The notes beneath the pieces are model-generated. The model was not told the origin of the DNA and did not search any database. It saw nothing but the letters and a program-made list of their open reading frames with translations. This document shows, piece by piece, positions 1 to 10,748 of a stretch of DNA of 64,000 nt. The stretch comes from Ectocarpus siliculosus. Taxonomy: Eukaryota > Sar > Phaeophyceae > Ectocarpales > Ectocarpaceae. Location: the NCBI GenBank assembly GCA_000310025.1, contig FN649749.1:3666910-3730909 (forward strand). Direction: 5' to 3'. Within the stretch, counting starts at the first letter, position 1; each line of letters opens with the position of its first letter. Made by a program: the position numbers and the translations under genes.

Positions 1-429
1 GGCACAACGTGATTATCCACTGTTTTGCTGAACAGCTTGCTTGTTTGATGCCCTCCTCGAGTGAATCAATGCATCAGCTTGTTTCCGTTCTGGCACAATG
101 CTCTCATACCCGATCTCTCTGTGTGGTGCCTGCTGCATGTTTTCGCTATGCCTTAACCGCTTCCTGGCCGATCGCCTACAGCACTGCAAGGCGCACCAGG
201 CTCGAGAATGATTCAGCCATGACCGGTACCTGTGGTGAGTGCAATACGCTGGTTCTTGCCATATGAATACATCACTCGTTGTTGCTCGCATCGTGACGTT
301 GAGGGGAAGGTTCAAACTACAGGCTTCATTGGTTTCAATTTCTCAGTAGAATGGAGATGTCGATGTTTACTATCCTCGGAGGTACAGTAGTCTAGTTGTT
401 GCAGACCTTGTTGTTTGCTGCAGTTTTTA

Positions 430-1270
430 ACAGGTGCTGTTGTCCCTTGTTTTTCGTGAACGCTCTCAACGGCTACATATGACCCCCCCACATTCCTGCT
501 TACCAACGTGTGATCGATTCTCGGCGACAGGCTGCGACGCTGTGTCGTCGTGTCCAGAGGGAACGACATGTTCTCCTGGAGAGGCAGGCTACACTTGCGG
601 TAAGCGAATTTTTGTTCATCATCGCAGAAAACCAACCTGTGGCGCTCATGTAGGGCGGGATTCGCAACCTAGTGCGAACACTGAATGCTTCGGCTTCCAC
701 GCATCTTTGACGCTGCCATTGGTGGCGAAATACATACATGCCATCACATTACCCTAAACCGCGATATCAGCAAATCAACACAGAAAAATATTGAAGCGAC
801 TGCCACCCCCACTCGCGCTGGTGGTGCATTTGGTGAGCGTAATGCTAGACGGAAGCCATGATGTACGAGGCACAAATGGCCGTCGACTGTGTTTGGCCAT
901 CGCTCTTTCTCGGTAGAACCAACAGTGTTCGATAACAGTCAACGCGACTTCACCCCCTGTGTTCGTGCAGAGCTACCGTGCTAGGAAAAGCCTGGGCGGA
1001 TTACGTCATCTGTTTTGGAAGGACACGGCATCGACGAAGTCCTAAGCCCAAGGGCCTTTGCTGTCACAGTCAGCGCCAAAACTACGCTCGTGGTTCGAGC
1101 GGGGAGCTTAGTAAGAAGTGCTTTGGCACAGCTATGAACACCCACACAGTGGTTTGAAACGTGACGCTTCTGGGCGTTCGAATGGTGGCGAGGCAGGAGC
1201 CAGAAAAATCCACAGCATTGCAGTGGACCTTTGCAACTGCCGTGTTTCAGTTCGGAGCTGGGCATTGGAC
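430..1270 (-). repeat. Diverged inverted repeat A, left copy
   Basis: Read on the minus strand, this stretch aligns collinearly with 39085-39910 on the plus strand. Good matches include 985-1250 with 39090-39370, and 430-640 with 39690-39900, where both share blocks such as GACGACACAGCGTCGCA and CTGTCGCCGAGAATCGA. By eye identity is about 70-75%, with small indels that break any common reading frame. No protein domain is recognised. It is probably an old repeat family or a decayed gene fragment. Confidence 0.6.
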
Positions 1271-2916
1271 AAGAACACGGATGTTGGCACCCCGTTTACA
1301 TAGGTTGGCCACAAGACCCTCAGTGCAGCAGTGGAACAACCTCTTGATTGAGATTAATGCCAATTCAAAAGCGGTAGTAGCTATATCAATGTTGTTGCTG
1401 TCAGTGTTTTTTTTCGGTTTCTCAGGGAGGGGCGGTTGATCGCTTGCTGCTGCCACTCTGCGATGTGTGTGTATTTTCTCCCATGTGTGCGGTGCGTGCA
1501 TCTATACGTCGGCTGTCAAGGTGACTCGGCGGCCGCCCGCCATCGAAGACGGCGCGGCCACCCGAAGCGTTGGTGAACCGAAATAATTCAAACGAAAGTG
1601 CAGAAAGACGAAATTGTATGGCAGAGTGTAAGAAACATCCTTTGTTCCAATGAGAGAAGCGAGCGGCTCGGGAATACTGCCGTGATGTCGGGGATACTCG
1701 GTGTCTGTTCCGAGGCAGCGCAACGGCGTACCCGTCGCGTGGCACTAGCCACAGTAGTATTCCTGTAGTAAAGGTCGAAATCACGAGTGAAATGCAGGTG
1801 CGGGAACACTCGGTAGAGTAGCACGCCTCTGCGAACCATATGCACCCCTCCCTCTAGATCGTTAGAATTCACTTCGAAAATGGAGAGCTCGCAAGAATTT
1901 GATAAGCTTGAATCCGTCCGTAGATTTTCACTTCAAGAGGAAACTCCACGGCGATTCACGGCTAGGATTTGTTGAGAAGCTTGACCGCATACTTTCAGCG
2001 GTACAACGCAGGTCGGTGATAAGCTACTGTAAACACCGATACTGTAGTTTCATGGAGGTTTCGATTGAACTCACACGGTCACCCTTTGAAAATAACTGGA
2101 CGACGGTGATCTGACGGCGAAATCTCCGAAAAAGTCCTCACGCGAAGGATAAAGCAATTCGGGTTCAATATGTATACAGTCGAGGATGTCTAACACAGAT
2201 GTTTGTCTTAGCTTACAACAAGTAGCGCACGTGCCTGGTGTACAGATTCAGACCTCAATGTCAATCCTCTTGCATGGAGGTGGAGGGCTCGGCTTGTGTA
2301 GCACTTCCGCGTGAGACACGCGGTTGAGCAACGACCGGGCGGTTGCTATGCATGGGAGTTATGGAATGATAAAAACACACACAGAAAGACTACCCACTCG
2401 AGATATACCCACAGTCGAACGGGATGTGGTGGAATATTTTCAGTGAGTGGAGGACAACCGGCTGGGTACTGGAGTTATTTCGAGTCTTGTTAAGTCTATA
2501 CACTGATTATTTATACCAGTGATGCCAGCTGGTGCTAAGTACAAAAACATCTGTATAGGTAACTTACATTTTACAATACATCCCCTGTACAGTAGTTCTC
2601 TACTGGGTCAACGACAAAATATCGGGGAGAATCCCTCCGGTGTGTCGTGTGTTGTAAAATGTAACCTGTACAGGGGACACGGCGCAGGGTCTATTGACAG
2701 CTTGCTGGTTTGTTAGATATTAGGAAGAATAATAGTGTAAAAATCATGGAATCATGGAAGATGGAACGAAGTCTACAGCAGCAGCAGTACATTACTCATT
2801 TTTCAAAGCTACAGATTTTTGAGTTTCACGGGCAGCAGGTGTTTCCCGCCGTTTTTTGGATTTACAAATCGCATTTTATCCTTTGGGGTAACGTATCAGT
2901 GATGTTTACAGTAGAT
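1271..2916. other. Intergenic DNA, no gene recognised
   Basis: Only short unrelated open frames are present on both strands and none carries a recognisable motif. The one structured stretch is the double inverted repeat at 2564-2676, listed separately. Confidence 0.5.
2564..2676. repeat. Two interleaved perfect inverted repeats
   Basis: TTACATTTTACAA (2564-2576) is the reverse complement of TTGTAAAATGTAA (2652-2664). CCCCTGTACAG (2582-2592) is the reverse complement of CTGTACAGGGG (2666-2676). The arm order is 1-2-1'-2', so the two stems cannot nest in one hairpin and would form a pseudoknot-like fold or exclude each other. No coding frame runs through it. Confidence 0.75.
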
Positions 2917-2921
2917 GAGAA

Positions 2922-3182
2922 TGTTAGTGCACTGCCGCCCTCAGCGGTCTGTGGTGTTGAGACTGGGGACTATGTTATCCCAGGAACAGCTGATAAAAAA
3001 GGACCATGTATCGTATATATTCGTCACGCAAGCCCCTCAGGCAAGTGAGCTCGTGGGCTCTTTCTCTCTCCAGCACCAGGGGTCTTCTCCTACCCCCAAT
3101 ACACTTCATACCCATTCACGTACCCCCCATCAGGCGCATACAACGCATGTAGATCGGACACACATCCAAAGTACCACAAACA
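2922..3182 (-). repeat. Copia 3' LTR (left end)
   Basis: This is a 261-bp LTR with TG...CA ends. It matches 9717-9977 except at 3181 (C here, T at 9976, so the other copy ends in TA). Just inside it, on the coding strand, lies the purine-rich tract AAGTAGGGGGC, a suitable polypurine tract for plus-strand priming. Confidence 0.95.
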
Positions 3183-3195
3183 GCCCCCCTACTTG
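3183..3195 (-). promoter_or_regulatory. Copia polypurine tract
   Basis: On the minus strand this reads AAGTAGGGGGC directly abutting the 3' LTR. Its position and purine composition fit the primer site for plus-strand DNA synthesis in LTR retrotransposons. It is assigned by position only. Confidence 0.6.
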
Positions 3196-3925
3196 ATATG
3201 CCGTACGATCTCCCAACCAATACAAAAAACGCAAATAACCACTTGAGAAACATCCTCTACAAAAACTGATCACGCATTTAACACAAAGCGTCTCCATCAG
3301 TTTATTCACGAATCCAATGCACTCGTCCCTAGACATAATCCCAAACCATTGACACAAAAGAATCATCCTCGGAAAAAACACCCAACAATTATTCGTGTTA
3401 CATCAGAAAGGCGTCGGAACGAAAACGGACATTTCTGGAAAAAACAACTTGCAAAAGAGTTGGCACCAAATCCTCAAACAAAACAAAAACTCAACTTCTT
3501 GAACAATCAAAACGAGAATTCGGAAAGCACAATGGCCCCAACCATTAATCGTCAAAACATGTCAAACCCATTCCTCCAATACCAAATCCTAAACAGCGCG
3601 CACCCGCTAATCGGTACCGTCGCTGTTGTCCAAGAAACGATAGAAAATATGAAGCAAAAAACATCCATCCATGCATGCATACAGCCCCCCTGCTGTGACA
3701 TCCCAAGAAACTATCCTCCCAACGTTCTATCTCCACGTGAACAGCCCCCCTGCTGAGACATGTCCAAAAACATAGGAGAAACAACAAAAATATCAATTGA
3801 TGTGCATGCACTCTGTAATCATAGTCATACATGACATTCCCCCCCATGATTGCAGATAGATGCAGAGACAGCAAGAAGAGACAAACGCAGAAAAAAAAAT
3901 ATTGCTATCGACTAACAAAGGAACG

Positions 3926-5347
3926 TTACTTGATGTTCATCACAAAATCACGGTGAAAGCAGAATGCTGCCCTGTGCAGTGGTTTGGTCATAAAATCGGC
4001 GTGCTGCAAAGCAGACGCAACGTGAACCACCTTAAACTGCTTGCGTGCTACACGCTCCCGAATGAAATGGTGACGGATGTCTATGTGCTTAGAGTTGGGG
4101 GTGGTGACCGGGTTATTGGCCAAGGGAAGGGCCCCCATGTTATCCTCGTGAACTCTAGTGCACCCGATGCGCTCATCTGGAAAGATAAAACTCCAGAGAT
4201 AGCGCAAGAAAATCGCTTCCTTGAAACCGTCGCCCATCGCAACATACTCGGCTTCAGTCGAAGAAAGTGTAACACTCTTCTGCGTTCGCGACAAAAACGA
4301 GACACAGGCACCCGCACACATCACAACCGCACCAGAAACCGACCGCCGGTCCGTCGCGTTGCTCGCGTAATCGGAGTCAACGAAGAGTTCCAACGAGACA
4401 CCGCCCTCCGTCCCTCGCTGATACGTGATACCAAGACCGACCGTGAACCTGACATACATGAGAACATGCAAAGCTGCACGCCAATGCACCATCTTGGGGG
4501 CGTGGGCATACCTCGCCACAGCTCGCACTGCGTTGAGGATGTCCGGGCGAGTCTGATTCGCCAGCCACATCAAGTGTCCTACCAAAGACCGAAAAGGCTC
4601 AAGAACATCAGGCTCTGCATCGTCAAAATCCTCAAGCTTCAAGCCTACTACCATGGGAGTCTCCTTGTTGCGTGTGACACCGAACTTCTCAACTAAGTTC
4701 CTCGCAAACGTCTCCTGCGACAACGTAATCGTGCCACCCGCGCGGTCACGAGATAACCGAATACCCGCGTACAAACTCAGCTCTCCAAGGTTCTTGATCG
4801 GGACGAAAGCGTTCAAGTCTCTGCCAAACTGATCACACCTACGCTTGGTCCCGATCGAGAAAATGTCGTCGACGTGCACCACAACTACCATTGTCACAAC
4901 ACCGTTCTCGATCAGACGCATGACACAAGCATCAGCAGCACACTGCTCAAACCCAAGGCGCTTCATTGCTCGGAGCAAATGGTAATGCCACATGCGGGAC
5001 GCTTGTTTCAAACCATACAGGCTACGGGCAAGCTTGACAACTTTCCCTGAGAGAGAGCCACAACCTTTCGGCAAACGAATGTACACATCCTCGTCCAGCT
5101 TGGATTGACCGAACGCCTGCTCAGCATCAAGGTGCACAAAATCCCAACCAAGATGACAAGCAATTGCGGCAAGAACGCGAATACTAGTAACAGACGGGCA
5201 CGGCGAAAAAGTCTCAAAATAATCAACCCCTTCCCGCTGACTAAAACCTCTTGCTACCAGCCTGGCCTTTGCACGCGTCACATCACCGAACTCGTTGGAC
5301 TTCCAAAGGTACACCCATTTGGCAGAAATGATGTTCGTCCCTGGCTG
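3926..5347 (-). CDS. Copia pol: reverse transcriptase and RNase H
   Basis: This is the C-terminal part of the Copia polyprotein: it copies element RNA into DNA and degrades the RNA strand. The open frame runs from the codon after the TAG at 5348-5350 to a stop at 3926. It contains the conserved Copia entry block SAKWVYLWK, then ARLVARGFSQ, motif A HLDAEQAF, SLYGLKQASRMW and the catalytic VHVDD (D149/D150 counted from Met at 5314). RNase H follows with LFVDSDYA, SSTEAEY and KHIDIRHHFIRE. Catalytic residues look intact. The frame is continuous with the upstream linker apart from the TAG, so it is unlikely to be translated from its own start; the Met at 5314 is already inside the conserved block. 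Confidence 0.93.
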   Translation of the reverse strand, partial: QPGTNIISAKWVYLWKSNEFGDVTRAKARLVARGFSQREGVDYFETFSPCPSVTSIRVLAAIACHLGWDFVHLDAEQAFGQSKLDEDVYIRLPKGCGSLSGKVVKLARSLYGLKQASRMWHYHLLRAMKRLGFEQCAADACVMRLIENGVVTMVVVVHVDDIFSIGTKRRCDQFGRDLNAFVPIKNLGELSLYAGIRLSRDRAGGTITLSQETFARNLVEKFGVTRNKETPMVVGLKLEDFDDAEPDVLEPFRSLVGHLMWLANQTRPDILNAVRAVARYAHAPKMVHWRAALHVLMYVRFTVGLGITYQRGTEGGVSLELFVDSDYASNATDRRSVSGAVVMCAGACVSFLSRTQKSVTLSSTEAEYVAMGDGFKEAIFLRYLWSFIFPDERIGCTRVHEDNMGALPLANNPVTTPNSKHIDIRHHFIRERVARKQFKVVHVASALQHADFMTKPLHRAAFCFHRDFVMNIK

Positions 5348-5350
5348 CTA
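5348..5350 (-). other. In-frame TAG before the RT domain, CAG CCA context
   Basis: On the coding strand the frame reads GGC TCG TAG CAG CCA GGG. The stop lies about 18 nt before the conserved SAKWVYLWK block and the frame is the same on both sides. The six bases after TAG match CARYYA, the tobamovirus-type readthrough consensus. Readthrough is inferred; a nonsense mutation is the alternative. Confidence 0.6.
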
Positions 5351-5603
5351 CGAGCCTGCCGCTGGCGAAAAAGTCTCCGCCTCGAGAAGTCCGGTGAACT
5401 CCGCATCCTCAGCGCTGTACCAGATGTCGCTGTCTTCGCCTGAGTGCGCCTCCGCCCACGTCGTCGGTGTCACGCGCTCGCTCGCAGGCCCATCCGGCAG
5501 CTCCGGACCCCCAAAGCACCGCTCATCGTCCATCCGCGCGTCGAAGTCTTCCGCCATTGCAAGCATCGCCAACACCCCTGGGGACCGCGGCAGAGGCCCA
5601 CCT

Positions 5604-8339
5604 TTAGCCAGGCGCCGCGCCGAGGCCCTCGTGACGGAAGGGGTAACCTGATGGCGCTGCTGCTGAGGCTGCATGTGCGGCGCTCGCGGGGGGGGACGGT
5701 GGGCTTGGTTGCTCCAGTTGGGATCGATGACGAAGCTGCGGTCGGGCGCATCGCTGTCGCGGACCCAAGTATGCATGCCGCGGGCGTCGCCGTCTCCGTC
5801 TCCGCTGTGTCCGTCGAGGTGCCCGGGGCCATCGCGGGCGACCCGGGGAACGAACGCTGCTGCTGCCGCTGCTACCGCCCCCCCCGCCGCCGACGCCGCC
5901 GCCACCGCCGCTGGAAACGCCCGAGATCCCCTTGTCAAGACCACCGTCTGCCCACGGATCCCGCGCGGCTCCACCGCCGTATGTCGCCACCACACCGGTG
6001 AAGCGCGGGCGTCTGCTGTAGCCGAAGACGACGTCTGTGGTGTAGCCCGCGAAGCCCGAGGTGAAAATAACCTTGTACGAGTCCCGCGAGTGACCGGCGC
6101 CGCTGTTGAGGTAGAAGCAGCGTTCCGCTTTGGCCTCGATCTTGGAATAGCGCCGGGCATGGTGGAAGCCCGGCATCAGAAACGGCAGCGGGGCGCGAAG
6201 GGGACGCTTGCCGTAGAGCATTTCATACGGACACAGCATGTGCGGCTTCTGGTCAAGCCGTGCGAGGACGTTAATGCAGTCAGACATCCACGCAAAAGCC
6301 TCCGGGTAGATGGCGTTGAAGTTGAGGGCCTTTGTCGGGAACTGGGTGTCGGGGAACAGGTTCACAGCTTCCTCCACCGCCGCTCGCCCCCCTTCCCGGA
6401 CGAGGCCGATCCGGCGCTCCACCTTGCCGTTGCGCTTTTGGCCCCCGTCCGGCGAGGTGAGCTCCCGCGTGATGCCGAACTCAAGGAGGAGGTCGTCGAC
6501 GAGCTCGTTGAGAAACTCGCGACCGTTGTCCGTGCGAAGCAGCTGGAAGTTGCCGTGGACGGAGCGCAGACCCTGGAGAGAGACGAAAAACTCGCGGAGT
6601 GCTTTGCAGACGACGGGGGCGCTCTTGTCCTTGAGGAACTTCAGAACACCGAAGTTGGTGTAGTCGTCGACGATGCACATGACGTAGGTGGAGCCGCCCG
6701 CCGAACGCGGGAGCGGCCCCGCCAGATCGGCGAAAAAACGCTGGAGGGGACGAACAGCGGTAGACGAGGTAGTGCGAGCGATAGCCTTTCGAATACCCTT
6801 GCCAACAGCACACCCGCCGCAGAACACCCTCTTCCCCGTCGGCTTGATGCCCATCTGCCGCGCAGTCTCGCGAATGAGGTCGTCGTGAGCATGGCCGAGT
6901 GCAACGTGGAGATCGTTAATATCCATTGCGAGCGGCATACCTGGGCGCATGAGAGCCAACGCCGATCCGCGTCCAGCGCCGTCGCAGCTGCTGCCGCCCC
7001 CACCGCCGTTGCCGTCGCCGCCGATGCCGCCGCCGCCGCCCCTGTTACCCCCGCCGCTGTGGCCGCCGCCACCCCCAACGCCTCCACCACCGGTGAGGCC
7101 GCCGCCGCCGCTGCCGCCGCCGCCGCCGTCGTTGTGACCGCCACCGAAATGAACGGCACCCCAGCGGCCAGCGGCGCCGACGCGGGCAGTGCGGGCATCA
7201 ACGAGGGGGGGAACACGGGTGGCCTGCGCGTAATTTCCATGCTTCGTCTTGAGGAATTTTATGCGGCCGTCTAGCATGCGAGAACCGGCGTCGAAGAGGG
7301 TAATCTCGAAGGCCTCTTGCATGACGTTAAACGACATCAGGTGGTAAGCAAGGCGAGGAACAACGGCAACGTCGTGCAGGGTGATACGAATATCGCCGTA
7401 GTCGCCACGCAGCACTAGGTCTAGCGAACCGTATCCAATGACTTCAGCGGGGTCACCGGTGGCAACATCGATGTATCGTTCAGCGAGCAAAGGCGGGCGC
7501 AAGTTGTACACGAAGTCGGTGCTGCTAGTGCTGTGAGTAGACGCGGCACTATCACCAACCCACCAGTCGGTACGTCCAGACGCCGACAGTAAAGTGGGGA
7601 CAGGGGCCGGCGGATAAGCTACAGGGTGACGGTGTTGGCAGAAAACGTGAAGAGCATTACGATCGGGGGGGGGACCTACCGGCTCTACTGTGCCGTACGA
7701 ACCGGCATGACCATCCCCCCCTACTCCATCAACGCATTCACCCTCACCGCCACTGACCTGTGTATCCACGCCGGAAGCATCCCCCCACGCGCGGCCCTCC
7801 TGCTGTTGCAGCTGCTGCTGTGGCTCCTGCTGCCCATCACCCACAGAAAACCGGACCCCACTACCGGCTCCACCCACCGAGCCAAGCTGCTTGTCCGGCT
7901 GCTGCTGCTGCTTGGGCACACCACCATAGCCGCTGCCGACGGGACCCTGCCATGGCTGCACACCTCCGCTGGAACCATCCTGATGTACCACGGCAAGGTG
8001 CTGCTGCGGAAGAGGCGCCGACACGGGCCAATGGTGCGCTATCGATCCGTCTACACAACTTGCCGAATACCCCGGCTCCGCGCTGTTGAGATGGGAGTGC
8101 TGGGGGAAAGGCTGCTGCGAGAAAGGCTGATAAGGTGGGGGCATTACGGCGTTGAGGTGGGGTGCCTGAGACGTGTTGGCCGCCGCGTGTTGGCGCGGCG
8201 GCTGCTGCAGATTGTTGGATGTGTTAAATTTGCAGTTGCGCGCCGTGTGACCGGGTTCACCACAAATAGAACACCTACCATAAAATCGCGGAGGAGCCTG
8301 GCAGATGACAGCCGTGTGCCCGACATGACCGCATCGACC
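5604..8339 (-). CDS. Copia pol: CCHC knuckle, protease, integrase
   Basis: The frame opens after the TGA at 8340-8342. Near its start are a partial zinc knuckle and an intact CCHC knuckle (CSICGEPGHTARNC). A Gln/Gly-rich stretch follows, then the aspartic protease site GDSAAS (Asp198 from Met at 8144) and a glycine-rich linker. The integrase has the zinc-binding H-H...FCGGC pattern and catalytic D473 (FADLAGP), D539 (LRTDNGREF) and E576 (KVERR). It would process the polyprotein and insert the element. Beyond about 5880 this frame degenerates: the product continues in another frame (to 5351) after a run of eight C's on the plus strand at about 5879, which suggests a one-base slip. That second frame ends in an acidic stretch and then the TAG at 5348-5350. 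Confidence 0.9.
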   Translation of the reverse strand, partial: GRCGHVGHTAVICQAPPRFYGRCSICGEPGHTARNCKFNTSNNLQQPPRQHAAANTSQAPHLNAVMPPPYQPFSQQPFPQHSHLNSAEPGYSASCVDGSIAHHWPVSAPLPQQHLAVVHQDGSSGGVQPWQGPVGSGYGGVPKQQQQPDKQLGSVGGAGSGVRFSVGDGQQEPQQQLQQQEGRAWGDASGVDTQVSGGEGECVDGVGGDGHAGSYGTVEPVGPPPDRNALHVFCQHRHPVAYPPAPVPTLLSASGRTDWWVGDSAASTHSTSSTDFVYNLRPPLLAERYIDVATGDPAEVIGYGSLDLVLRGDYGDIRITLHDVAVVPRLAYHLMSFNVMQEAFEITLFDAGSRMLDGRIKFLKTKHGNYAQATRVPPLVDARTARVGAAGRWGAVHFGGGHNDGGGGGSGGGGLTGGGGVGGGGGHSGGGNRGGGGGIGGDGNGGGGGSSCDGAGRGSALALMRPGMPLAMDINDLHVALGHAHDDLIRETARQMGIKPTGKRVFCGGCAVGKGIRKAIARTTSSTAVRPLQRFFADLAGPLPRSAGGSTYVMCIVDDYTNFGVLKFLKDKSAPVVCKALREFFVSLQGLRSVHGNFQLLRTDNGREFLNELVDDLLLEFGITRELTSPDGGQKRNGKVERRIGLVREGGRAAVEEAVNLFPDTQFPTKALNFNAIYPEAFAWMSDCINVLARLDQKPHMLCPYEMLYGKRPLRAPLPFLMPGFHHARRYSKIEAKAERCFYLNSGAGHSRDSYKVIFTSGFAGYTTDVVFGYSRRPRFTGVVATYGGGAARDPWADGGLDKGISGVSSGGGGGVGGGGGGSSGSSSVRSPGRPRWPRAPRRTQRRRRRRRPRHAYLGPRQRCARPQLRHRSQLEQPSPPSPPASAAHAASAAAPSGYPFRHEGLGAAPG

Positions 8340-9675
8340 TCACATGGGCACGGCGCACATCGGTGATCCCGGTCGGAATGGGGGACGCCTCCTGCGGCCA
8401 CGCTGCGTTCCGCCCGGGGTCCCTGGGACCACCCGGAACGAATCCCATCGCCATTGCGGGAGTGAACTCCTGGGGCTGCTGCTGCTGCTGGGGCTGCTGC
8501 TGCTGAAACGACTGCTGCGGAAAATGCTGAGGGAATCTCCGTTGATACTGCTGCTGCGGCGCCTGCTGATGAAACGACTGTTGCGGCTGCTGCAGCTGCG
8601 GGCGATATCCCCCGTTGTACTCTCCCTGAGTTCCCCCTCCCCACCCCGGCTGCTGCTGTCCATCTCTACCCTGTTGTCTGCCTTGGGAAAACCCACCGGT
8701 CCTCCGCTGCGGACCACCACCGCCGCCGCCGCCGCCACCGCCGCCGCCGCCATTACCGTTGGGCCGTGAATTTCCGCCGAAACGGAGAGCGTGCGGATCG
8801 CTAGCCGGCGCGGCCGTCCGCTGCGCACGATCACCGAGATTTTTTTCAACGTGGTGGCTACGCACAAGAATCTCTAAGCTTCTGCGTGTGAGCGTGTGAT
8901 CATGCATGAGCACGATCTTGACCTGTTCGTAGTCTGCCGAGAGGCTTCTACGTAAAGTCGCAAGGACCTCACTTTCCGGGATTTCATAACCGTTGACAGC
9001 GCGAAGCGTATTCAGCACTTTGTTAAACCTCAGAAAGTAGTCTTGCGGGTCCTCGCCGAGCTGCATCTTCATGTTAGCGAGAGACAACTTCAGGGCCTCC
9101 TTTTCAGAGCTACTCATCGGAAGACAAAACTCCTGGGCCGCCTACCATGCCCCCGACACATTCCCTACAGCAAGAATTGTCGATTGAAATTTCGCCCCCT
9201 TCGTGGCTCGCCTCAAGTAATCGAAAGCACGCTCGTGATCACGCACACGCTTCTCACTGTGGAATCTGATGTTCTCGCTCCTGGATGTGTGTATGAGCCA
9301 GATGCGTTGGTCAGGACTCGCCGGCGGAGTGAGTGTGTGCCCAAGATCTTCGCCGGCGAGGAAGACCTCGAATATCGTCTTGAAGAGCGGGAAGTTGCCG
9401 TCGTACACTGGTGGCTTGCGGTCCCTGTACTGCTGTTGCACTGGACCATCTCGAACAGAAGTAGCCGCTCCCCCGGCTCCAAAGGTGTCCGCCACCCCGG
9501 CTGCTCCACCCCTATAATACCCCGACGCGTACCCAGCGCCATCCACCCTATCTCTCGTAGCGTCCCCCGCTGAACTGCGCTCCCTTTCCTCCTCAAGTTT
9601 CCTCCGTAACTCCGCACTCTCGGCTTCCGCTTTCTTCGTTCTTTCTTCCAACAACTCTCTCTCTCTTTCCGTCAT
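8275..9675 (-). pseudogene. Copia gag, interrupted by a stop codon
   Basis: Translation starts at ATG 9675-9673 with a charged, coiled-coil-like N-terminus (MTERERELLEERTKK). The frame reads to TAG at 9142-9144 and then continues unchanged through SSSEKEALKLSLANMKMQ and EDPQDYFLRFNKVLNTL, which resembles the gag-polypeptide region of Copia capsids. A Gln/Gly-rich tail follows. The frame is lost just before the zinc knuckles, which lie in the next frame together with pol. Gag packages the element RNA. The Trp-TAG junction has no obvious readthrough context, so this stop looks like damage; a joint function of both halves is inferred from conservation of frame only. Confidence 0.8.
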
Positions 9676-9716
9676 CGCTGTACCAACACCTGGCCTAGCT
9701 AGGCTCCACGATATCG

Positions 9717-9977
9717 TGTTAGTGCACTGCCGCCCTCAGCGGTCTGTGGTGTTGAGACTGGGGACTATGTTATCCCAGGAACAGCTGATAAAAAAGGACC
9801 ATGTATCGTATATATTCGTCACGCAAGCCCCTCAGGCAAGTGAGCTCGTGGGCTCTTTCTCTCTCCAGCACCAGGGGTCTTCTCCTACCCCCAATACACT
9901 TCATACCCATTCACGTACCCCCCATCAGGCGCATACAACGCATGTAGATCGGACACACATCCAAAGTACCACAAATA
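9717..9977 (-). repeat. Copia 5' LTR (right end)
   Basis: This 261-bp LTR is the transcriptional 5' end on the minus strand. A TATATA-like stretch is present on that strand (complement of CGTATATATTCG near 9808-9820) and could serve as a core promoter. The primer-binding site should lie just inside, at about 9700-9716, but I do not recognise the tRNA it would match. Confidence 0.93.
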
Positions 9978-10098
9978 GAGAATGAAAGACCTGGTGCATG
10001 GTAGGTAGGGCACAGCATTCAGTTGGTGTTGGTAAATACCATCAGTAGAGCACGGAAAGTTTTTTAATTATGTACATCCAATGTGGCGGTTATTGTCA

Positions 10099-10490
10099 AC
10101 TTCCCTGGTGTTCCTCAGAGCGGTTTGTCGAGATATCTTGTCGCAACCATGTCGTAATCACGTTGTAGAGCATCCGTCATGAAGGTCAGCAGCAGCAGCG
10201 AGTAACAGTTGGTCTCTTCTCCGTGTGGAGCAGTGGTGTGGACATGTCACGGAGTACGGCGAAGGATGCAACACGTAAAAATTACCCACCTGGATGCACA
10301 GCGATCAGCAGCGAAGACGATGTGTGTCAGCCACGAGTTCAATATGGGAGAGCACCTTAGCACGAAACCCGATACAGCATTCCCGCCTTGCCTCAAGTCT
10401 TATCGGAGGGGCTATATATGTGGTACCACGGCAGGGATCCGAACGCCGGCTGCTCCAAACACAATGGGAGGCTTGCGGTAGGGATCAAAC
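10099..10490 (+). repeat. Direct repeat B, left copy
   Basis: This region matches 29709-30085 in the same orientation. Shared blocks include GTTGTAGAGCA, TTCCCGCCTTGCCTCAAG, TATATGTGGTACCACGGCAG and GGAGGCTTGCGGTAGGGATC. Moderate divergence and indels indicate an old dispersed repeat. It has no coding capacity that I recognise. Confidence 0.75.
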
Positions 10491-10576
10491 TGGGAATGCG
10501 CAAAAGAGGCTTCCCGACCATGGGCTCAACTGCAAATTTGGAGGCCATAGAGGTGTTGTATTTTCACCTGGTCATG

Positions 10577-10630
10577 TGACGTCATTTGGTCTAAGTTTTA
10601 GAAGGAATTTCACTGGGTCGTATGACGTCA
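10577..10630. promoter_or_regulatory. Pair of CRE-like palindromes
   Basis: TGACGTCA occurs at 10577-10584 and again at 10623-10630, each followed by TTTG. The octamer is the classical bZIP (CRE) binding site. No gene start is visible nearby, so a regulatory role is speculative. Confidence 0.3.
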
Positions 10631-10748
10631 TTTGTGATCCAAGATTAGAAGAATTTGGTTACACTAATGATATTTGGCAAGGGACACGGGTCACTGTGTT
10701 CCCCCTTGCTAATGGATAATTGGGCGACTCATTGCCGTTCTTATCCAT

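Larger units (their letters stand above)
2922..9977 (-). mobile_element. Ty1/Copia LTR retrotransposon, complete, minus strand
   Basis: The element is bounded by two direct 261-bp repeats (2922-3182 and 9717-9977) and a 5-bp target-site duplication GAGAA (2917-2921 and 9978-9982). Read on the minus strand the domain order is gag, CCHC knuckle, aspartic protease, integrase, reverse transcriptase, RNase H. Integrase before reverse transcriptase defines Copia (Pseudoviridae-type). The LTRs differ at one position, so the insertion is young. Even so, gag-pol contains in-frame stops at 9142-9144 (TAG), 8340-8342 (TGA) and 5348-5350 (TAG), plus frame changes near 8.3-8.7 kb and near a C8 tract at about 5879. 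Confidence 0.95.

Noticed and set aside
5673-7274. 533-codon open frame on the plus strand
   Set aside because: It is the antisense shadow of the Copia integrase and glycine-rich linker, with GC-rich codons keeping it open.
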